NCBI GenBank assembly: GCA_934047225.1
Contig: OW203992.1
Location: 6,251,501-6,315,500 of the forward strand
Direction of reading: 5' to 3'
DNA from: Ypsolopha sequella
Taxonomy: Eukaryota > Arthropoda > Insecta > Lepidoptera > Ypsolophidae
DNA length: 64,000 nucleotides
Part shown: positions 58,303-64,000 of the stretch, piece by piece
Layout of the letters: every line of letters starts with the position of its first letter
Position numbering within the stretch: the first letter of the stretch is position 1
Notes under the pieces: model-generated
Databases searched by the model: none
The model's input: the letters and a program-made list of their open reading frames with translations, nothing else
What the model was told of the DNA's origin: nothing
Made by a program: the position numbers and the translations under genes

Positions 58303-59034
58303 ATGGACGCATCGTCCATTATAACTCAGGTGTCACGGGATGACGAGCAACTAAACAATTATGGATCCGAAAGAGGTAAACCCAAACTAAATTACACCTG
58401 TTACAGACATCGAATTAGAGCGTATAATGTTACCTCCTCGTGTTTTATAAATATTTGTGAATCGTGATCCAATAATCAACGGGCTACTATATGTTTGATT
58501 CACATATTGTGTGGTGTTAGCCGAGGAAACTCCGCCCGGGGTAAACAATTAGAATGGGTACACTCAATAACATTCTTGAGGATCAACCTTGAGAGCTTGT
58601 ATCTCCTTAGACCAGTCCCACATGAAATAGTTAGTGTATTAGAGCTTCCGCGTGGTCGAGGCTGTGCTTTGCCAAATGTTTATGCGGGAAACCTATTGAC
58701 AGTACAAATGATTGTTGTAGGACCATCACCAGGCGGTCAGCTCAGTGATGGAGATGTCACGCCGGTGTCGGGAGGCACTCCGCTCGGCAGCAAGAAGTCG
58801 AGCGGCAGTAGCGGGTTCCTACGGTCATTGTTGTGCTGTTGGCGCGGCGGGCGCGGTAAGGGCCCGCCCGGCGGCAATGGGACCAACAGTGTCGATGGCA
58901 GGGCTTCGCCCCCGCTCCTGGTCATGTCTGACCATGCACCACGACCACTGTTACCGCCAGTGAGACACCAGGATATGCATAAAAAGTGTATGGTCATTGA
59001 CCTGGATGAAACATTAGTGCATAGCTCGTTTAAG
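58303..59034 (+). CDS. small CTD phosphatase (SCP/CTDSP family), first two coding exons; continues past the window
   Basis: SCP phosphatases of the FCP/HAD class remove phosphate from Ser5 of the RNA polymerase II tail and from some other nuclear proteins. Exon 1 (58303-58375) starts MDASSIITQVSRDDEQLNNY and ends at gtaaac; exon 2 (58721-59034, after tgattgttgtag) joins in phase and ends at gtgagt, giving 129 residues. A Gly/Ser-rich linker contains FLRSLLCCWRGG with paired cysteines at 63-64, which in vertebrate SCPs are lipidation candidates. RHQDMHKKCMVIDLDETLVH carries the catalytic DxDxT motif (Asp118, Asp120, Thr122). The rest of the phosphatase domain is expected after a first downstream intron of at least 5 kb and was not found here. 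It may correspond to Drosophila CG5830, judged from the N-terminal resemblance. Confidence 0.93.
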
Positions 59035-59351
59035 GTGAGTCGACTTAATTTTACTTCACGTTTCTTGATTATATGGCTCTAAATCCAAACTATACTGTGT
59101 CGTAGCCAATGGCTTAAGAATTACTGTGTACCTACATTCAAGAGGCTTGTATACAAAAATAACTAGTAAATCATACACTGCGGAATAAATAGTCGAGCTT
59201 TTGCAGAGACTGCCATATTTTGTTTAATACTGAAACAGCAGCCTGGGTGCCATCATGATAGTATGTTGTGACTCCAAATGATAGGTTAATTGCAAAAATA
59301 ATGGAAGCAACTTTTGTATATATTGGTATATATACAAAATTGGTATATATA

Positions 59352-59889
59352 CACTGGTGGATATAAAAATCGACTCAAGCATTGTTGTTCTACATTTAAG
59401 GAAATGACCCAATCATACAAACATAAACATCTGAAATATATAACATATAATTTTAAAGGTATAGGCTCCACCTTTGATTAAATGCATTAAGTATTTGCTA
59501 TACAAGCACTTAACTTAACTTTTTTTACACCTAACTTTTTTAACTTTTTTTTTACACCTAACTTTTTTAAGTGATGAATTAATAAATATTGAAATAATCA
59601 AATAGCGAAAAATTAAAAAAAAAACCTTTTACAAAATCATTCATTTATTCATTAATTAAGTTTAACATTAGTACTTCGTGTTCCCCCCTCTAGCTCTTAT
59701 AACTGCTTGCAGCCGGTTCTTCATTGACCTAATAAGTTTTTAATTCATTAAACGAATTTCACGTCCTGTATAGCGAATACTTTTAAACCAGAATGCATTA
59801 TATATTTCATATGTTTATGTTTGTATGATTGGGTTATTCCCTTGAATGTAGGACAACAATGCTTGAGTCGATTTTTATGTCCACCAGTG
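59352..59889 (-). mobile_element. deleted Tc1-like transposon remnant
   Basis: The ends cactggtggatataaaaatc and complement are flanked by TA (59350-59351, 59890-59891), and the arms continue inward for well over 60 bp (aagcattgttgttctacatt, caatcatacaaacataaac). On the minus strand near 59668-59738 the frame RSMKNRLQAVIRARGGNTKY then stop matches the C-terminus of Tc1-type transposases. Only those last codons remain. It sits in the phosphatase intron. Confidence 0.85.
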
Positions 59890-60149
59890 TAGATATTGCG
59901 TGATCTGTTGATTAGATAAGTAGACATTTTATTATAACTTCTTGTAATTTTCAGTTAGAGTGAAGTTGTAGGGGACTATAGGGGGTCAATTAATAGAGGA
60001 TTGGGTGAATTTGCTGCGACACTGGCGGGCTTTTTTCCTGCTTCCTTTTTAAGACTGACCATATTATTTTCTGTTATCATTTCATATTATATGAACAAAT
60101 AGTTTGATCACACACAATATCTATCTAGCTAGGTACTTCATTATATTGC

Positions 60150-60318
60150 CTAACCATGTAGTTAGTGGGTGGAATAGTCTACCAGAAGCTGTAATCAGTG
60201 CATCCACAGTGAAGTCTCAAAAATAAAACTTGACAATTTTATGAAAACTAAAGTGCAGTGATATACACAAAATCAGCTTTTAGCTGCTTGTGTATCAAAA
60301 ATAATAATAATAATAATA
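60150..60318 (+). mobile_element. L2/CR1-type LINE 3' remnant
   Basis: The frame GWNSLPEAVISASTVKS, followed after one frameshift by KLDNFMKTKVQ, matches the conserved tail of Jockey/CR1/L2-group retrotransposons (WNSLP motif). It ends in an AAT-repeat tail at about 60299-60317. It is dead and very short. Confidence 0.75.
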
Positions 60319-60625
60319 TTGTGGTTTTACTGATATTTGTGGTTTGAGTTCCAACAAACATGGTCCAGTTATCTTTGAACTAATGTTGAAAACAATTTGT
60401 AGAACACCTTATTTTTAATGTTTTCATTTACCTCAAAAATCCGAGATGTAGGTTAACAACCTTTAAGACTCTGTAATTAGTCCATTTCGTGTTTAAATTT
60501 GGATTCTATTTTGGTATCTACAAACATTACGTACAGTCATTTATTTTAAGAAAAGGTGGCCTCAGTCAATGGGATTACAACCAATATAGATAATTGATGA
60601 TATACCATAAGAGTCCAAGTGCTAC

Positions 60626-61014
60626 TTAAGGCGATATGTAAAAGTTTTAGCATCTCTGTTACTCCATATGTGAAAAAACTCTCAGTGCGAGAGGGACGGA
60701 TTCGAGGAAAAGTAGCCAAAAGTCAGTTTTTTATTGGTATAAAATGTACTAAAGTTGCTATCAAAATTTCGTTTTACCAAGTCCTAGATACTGTTGAAAC
60801 CCATCTATTAAAATATATCCATATGTCATTCCAAATTGTCAAACCATGAGAATTGGTGTCGAAATAGATCTCATTTAAATAAATATTTGAATTTCTCCAA
60901 CCGCGTTTCTATTTAAGCAGGTCCCTAAAAAAAGATTCCAAAAATAATACATTCTTTACTGAAGTAGGTATGCAAGTTCTAAAAGTGTCGGATTTTTTTT
61001 CCATAGCGCCTTAA
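60626..61014. mobile_element. TTAAGGCG-end non-coding DNA element (copy B)
   Basis: The ends ttaaggcgatatg and complement-like catagcgccttaa bound a 389-bp sequence related to the 1.1-kb copy at 20481-21577. It lies in the phosphatase intron and is followed directly by another inverted-repeat element. Confidence 0.65.
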
Positions 61015-61239
61015 CAGTAGCGGATCTAAGGGGGGGTTAGGATGCTGAAGCCACCCACAAAATATATGTTAAAGGACTCAACTCATACATTTCTTTTATA
61101 CTGCTATATGTTGTATTACAGTCTTAAATTTACTCACCTGTACATATTTTAATATTACAGGATAGTAAATGATTTATTGAAAAAGCTAGATGAAAACTAC
61201 CCTCACCCACCCCAAAATGTGTTTCTGGATCCGCCACTG
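61015..61239. mobile_element. CAGT(A/G)GCGGATC-end MITE
   Basis: The left end cagtagcggatct and the right end ggatccgccactg are inverted repeats about 13 bp long. No convincing target duplication could be read because the left flank is another element's end. hAT-like by its CAGTGGCG-type terminus. Confidence 0.5.
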
Positions 61240-61285
61240 CTACAAAATATTTTCTACTTCTACCAAATTACCATTTGTGTTTTAG

Positions 61286-61925
61286 TCACCTTCTAAGTAG
61301 GTGAGAGTGGAAACCAAATGATAAATCTATCCACCCAGAATTTCTTCGGCCATTGGCATTCATCCATAAAGATATGTTATATTTTATAACTACACTAGTT
61401 TTCCCATGTGGCATCGGCTGTGATACCTGCAATTTTTGACAAAACCTTGTGGCTTCTTCTTTGCCTTTGGGCGTGGAAAGTGTGGAGCTGACTATTCCAG
61501 CCAGCCCAGCTCTCACCAGAATCGGTTGCCACAGGACTGGCGAGGCATCGCCAGTTCACCGAGGATCTTAGCCCGTTGTGTGCTGACGCCTACGCAGTCT
61601 ATCGTCACGTGGGTCGGCGTTTCTTCGGCCTCCATACAAGCTCTGCATAGAGGACTGTCCGTCAGAACTATATTACAGAAATGTCTGTTGAGGTTACTAT
61701 GTCCCGTAATTGGCCCTACCATCATGCGAAGGTTCAGTCTATTGAGACGAAGTAGTTTCTTTGTCAGGCGACGGGTCCACGGTGGGTAAAACCGCTTTCG
61801 TCTGTCTGCAGGTTGTCATGCTTGCCCATCGCTCAGCATGTTGAGAGCTGGTTCTCTCACGCAGCCAGGTTCGTATCTGGTTCAAGGGCAGGGAACCTTG
61901 GCTTATCACCTGGACAGTAATCTAA
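61286..61925 (-). pseudogene. LINE RNase H/C-terminal remnant
   Basis: Minus-strand frames read QVISQGSLPLNQIRTWLRER, then after a frameshift near 61785 LTKKLLRLNRLNLRMMVGPI and RHFCNIVLTDSPLCRACMEA with EETPTHVTIDC. This order is the C-terminal region that follows the reverse transcriptase in Jockey/R1-type retrotransposons (tryptophan helix, then a CxxC-H-C zinc pattern). Further frame breaks follow downstream. Non-functional. Confidence 0.7.
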
Positions 61926-63757
61926 TCCAGATTTAGCGTAGTATAGGCATAACAATTGAATTTTACATGGTCTGGCTAGAAGTTGAAGCACTACACTTAG
62001 GTTTCATCAGCTACTAAGCTAGAACCTGGCTAGAACTAAGTGGAGCCATAGAGTTATGTTATAACCTATCTAGGACGTAACATATTGAGAAGTTGCCTTA
62101 TTTCTGATTGAGATTTTTACAATCCAGTAATGTTTAGAGTTCTTTTGTGTTCAACATACTAAAAAACTTTTAAATGTAAGAATTATGACTTAGAGAGCCA
62201 CAATCTACACAAAATGAATGACTCACTGTTACTCAAAACAATCAAGCTCCTCAATTATGATTGCGCTCTGCAATGATCCACTTTTTATCCTGACACTCAG
62301 TCATTAAAATGGGTTCTTGGTAATTAGAAAAAAATCGCGTGCCACCGCTGCCGCTGTCATTAGCTAAACTAATTGCTTTAAATTACAGAACTAATATTAT
62401 CTGTAACTGCAGGATTAGAGAGAATAAAGGAAGCCTTTTATAACCTGTTTTCTAAAGTCTAGTTTTATAACATATACTCACGCCTGTTTCGCAGAGAGGT
62501 AGGCAGAGACTACAGATTGTCATCTGCTACGATCCAGACATACCTGTTTCGCCTCTTTCGCATCCATCAATCTAGTCATACAAGCTACAGATTTCAATCT
62601 GCAACGATCCTGATACACCTCTTTGGCTTCTTTCACATCCATCAATCTCGTCATGCAAGCTCTTCTGTCAGTTTTATATTCTAACTGGAAATCAATCAGA
62701 AAGAATTAATTGTTCAAATAAAAAATGTCTGGATATAGCTGGATACGCCAGGGCCGAGTTAGAAAAAGAAGGTCCGCGCACCATCCGAGTGTTATATTAC
62801 ACGAATCATTTCGAGCTACTTTTAACAACCCCATATTTTATTTCCTATTGGACTTACGAAGTTGCAGTTTTGCGTCTGTGTAAAGGTCCCCGTAAGTACC
62901 TAAAATCCTAAATTTCATAAATTAAACTTCAACAGTGCCTAAGACATTGGCGTCCAAATATCACTATTTTTACCACTTACTCAGGGAGAAAGTTAGAAAA
63001 TTGCCTATATTTAATTATTCCAGGAGTTATTAATGACCAACACAAGTTAAGAGGCCCCTTTTTTCGCCTAGATTTTTCTTATGATTCATACAAAAGGTAA
63101 AAACTGAATGTAAAGTGAACAGCTTGTTTTCTTCGAATTTTTCATTCGAAAATTTTTCAAATTCGGCGCTTTTTGAATATCTCGCCATCTTGCACCTCTT
63201 AATGAGAGATGGGTCGGAGTGCGATGTGGGGGGGAAGGGAAACATATATAAAGGTGTGTGCAAAGTTTCATTGAGATCAAAGCAACCAGGACGTTATAAA
63301 CGCCTAAAGAATTTATATGGCAGCTGAGCGGGATTATAGAAATGTTCACTTCACACAAAATTTGCCGCTTTTCTTCGCAAATGTGTCATGCGGACCAAAA
63401 ACTCAAACTTGCTTAAAACTTCTGAACGACCGCAAATCGCTTGTAACTAGAAAACTGTTTAACGCATTTTGATGCGGTTTTCACTGTTACCAAAAGGGCT
63501 TCTTGGGAAAGGTACGTTGTAATGTAACTAACCGGAGCTGAGCAGTATTAATTTCAAGTGAAATAAGTCTGAGAAAAATGAGCGGTGCCGCGAGCATGGT
63601 TAAAATTAAATTCCAAAAGCTAATTACCTAGAAATAACATGTAGCGAAAGTGGCTCACATCTCGACCGGGTCGCCCAAATTGGAAACGTAATGAGGAAGG
63701 GCTAACACAAAAGAGCAACCAGCGGGCCTATTATGTATCTCTAGTTGCCAACTGGGG
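61926..63757. other. phosphatase intron, no gene seen
   Basis: AT-rich intron sequence with no recognisable exon. It contains the second copy of the interspersed repeat at about 62480-62665, here itself doubled in tandem (catccatcaatct and tcatacaagct or close variants occur twice). Confidence 0.45.
62480..62665. repeat. interspersed repeat with TCATACAAGCT motif (copy 2, tandem)
   Basis: Two adjacent units share the order cagattg/cagatttc, atctgc(t)acgatcc, catccatcaatct(a/c)gtcat and gcaagct. It resembles the sequence at 51100-51240. Family not named. Confidence 0.5.
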
Positions 63758-63759
63758 CT

Positions 63760-63911
63760 CTACCGCGTAATTCTCATTTGTATCAACTTCAAGCAAATGC
63801 ATGCGAAATTCAACGCGTGCAAAAGAGATGGCATGTTAGGCGGGCGTCGTCGCACGCACGACAAAATTCAATCTCAAGTTGATGTTGATGAAAATGAGAA
63901 TTACGCGGTAG
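63760..63911. mobile_element. CTACCGCG-end MITE, copy 2
   Basis: Ends ctaccgcgtaattctcatt and aatgagaattacgcggtag are perfect inverted repeats of 19 bp; the centre matches the copy at 22271-22423 in opposite orientation (cgaaattcaacgcgtgcaaa). The intact TIRs suggest a younger insertion than the other copy. Its right part creates a spurious 65-codon open frame. Confidence 0.85.
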
Positions 63912-64000
63912 ACCCGGACTGGGTGTCTATCATCAAAAACATAGATATACTATCGAATTCTGAATGTGAGTTCGCACTTGAAGTGACGACATAGTTCGTA

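Noticed and set aside
63797..63994. 65-codon plus-strand open frame at the right end of the window
   Set aside because: Its first half is the CTACCGCG MITE, which also occurs at 22271-22423, so the frame is accidental.
1..64000. CRISPR arrays, operons, bacterial promoters or ribosome binding sites
   Set aside because: The spliced genes and transposon types show nuclear insect DNA, and no spaced identical short repeats of CRISPR type were seen.

Overview
The window is nuclear DNA of an insect and very probably a moth or butterfly (Lepidoptera). Genes are split into short exons with GT-AG introns, the encoded proteins read as insect orthologues of conserved animal proteins, and AT-rich introns and spacers are packed with small inverted-repeat transposons (MITEs), Tc1/mariner remnants, LINE tails and a Helitron-like end of a type common in Lepidoptera. 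The order was inferred, not checked by a search.

Five conserved genes could be reconstructed exon by exon with consistent splice phases. (1) Bases 12637-13925 (+) hold the last two coding exons of the pseudokinase tribbles; its earlier exons were not found. (2) Bases 26885-18777 (-) hold a complete 8-exon Ndufv1, the 51-kDa FMN/NADH subunit of mitochondrial complex I (477 aa). (3) Bases 36871-41074 (+) hold a complete 4-exon LACTB2-like metallo-beta-lactamase-fold endoribonuclease (292 aa). (4) Bases 53293-41670 (-) hold a complete 12-exon mRNA-capping enzyme with RNA triphosphatase and guanylyltransferase domains (595 aa). (5) Bases 58303-59034 (+) hold the first two coding exons of a small C-terminal-domain phosphatase (SCP/CTDSP family), which continues beyond the window.

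Layout: 1-12.6 kb is relatively GC-rich, with no recognised gene and almost no repeats; it may be regulatory or intronic DNA of tribbles. From 13.9 to 18.5 kb come the tribbles 3' region, a three-unit tandem repeat and a fold-back element. From 18.5 to 26.9 kb is Ndufv1, whose introns carry at least seven insertions. From 27 to 36.9 kb is a transposon-rich spacer dominated by a 3.85-kb element carrying a decayed YqaJ-type nuclease gene. A deletion derivative of that element, itself interrupted by another transposon, sits in intron 1 of LACTB2. LACTB2 and the capping enzyme converge with about 600 bp between their stop codons. From 53.3 to 58.3 kb lies a 2.5-kb Tc1/mariner-type element with about 410-bp terminal inverted repeats and an open but catalytically incomplete transposase. 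The last 5 kb is intron of the phosphatase gene, with Tc1, LINE and MITE remnants.

The host genes are not an operon. The capping enzyme (which binds the phosphorylated RNA polymerase II tail) and the SCP phosphatase (which dephosphorylates that tail in known family members) are divergent neighbours, which may be coincidence. The most unusual points are the layered history at the Ndufv1 stop codon (30-bp tandem duplication, then a MITE in one copy), inverted repeats bracketing two Ndufv1 exons, and the YqaJ element family with its nested insertion.
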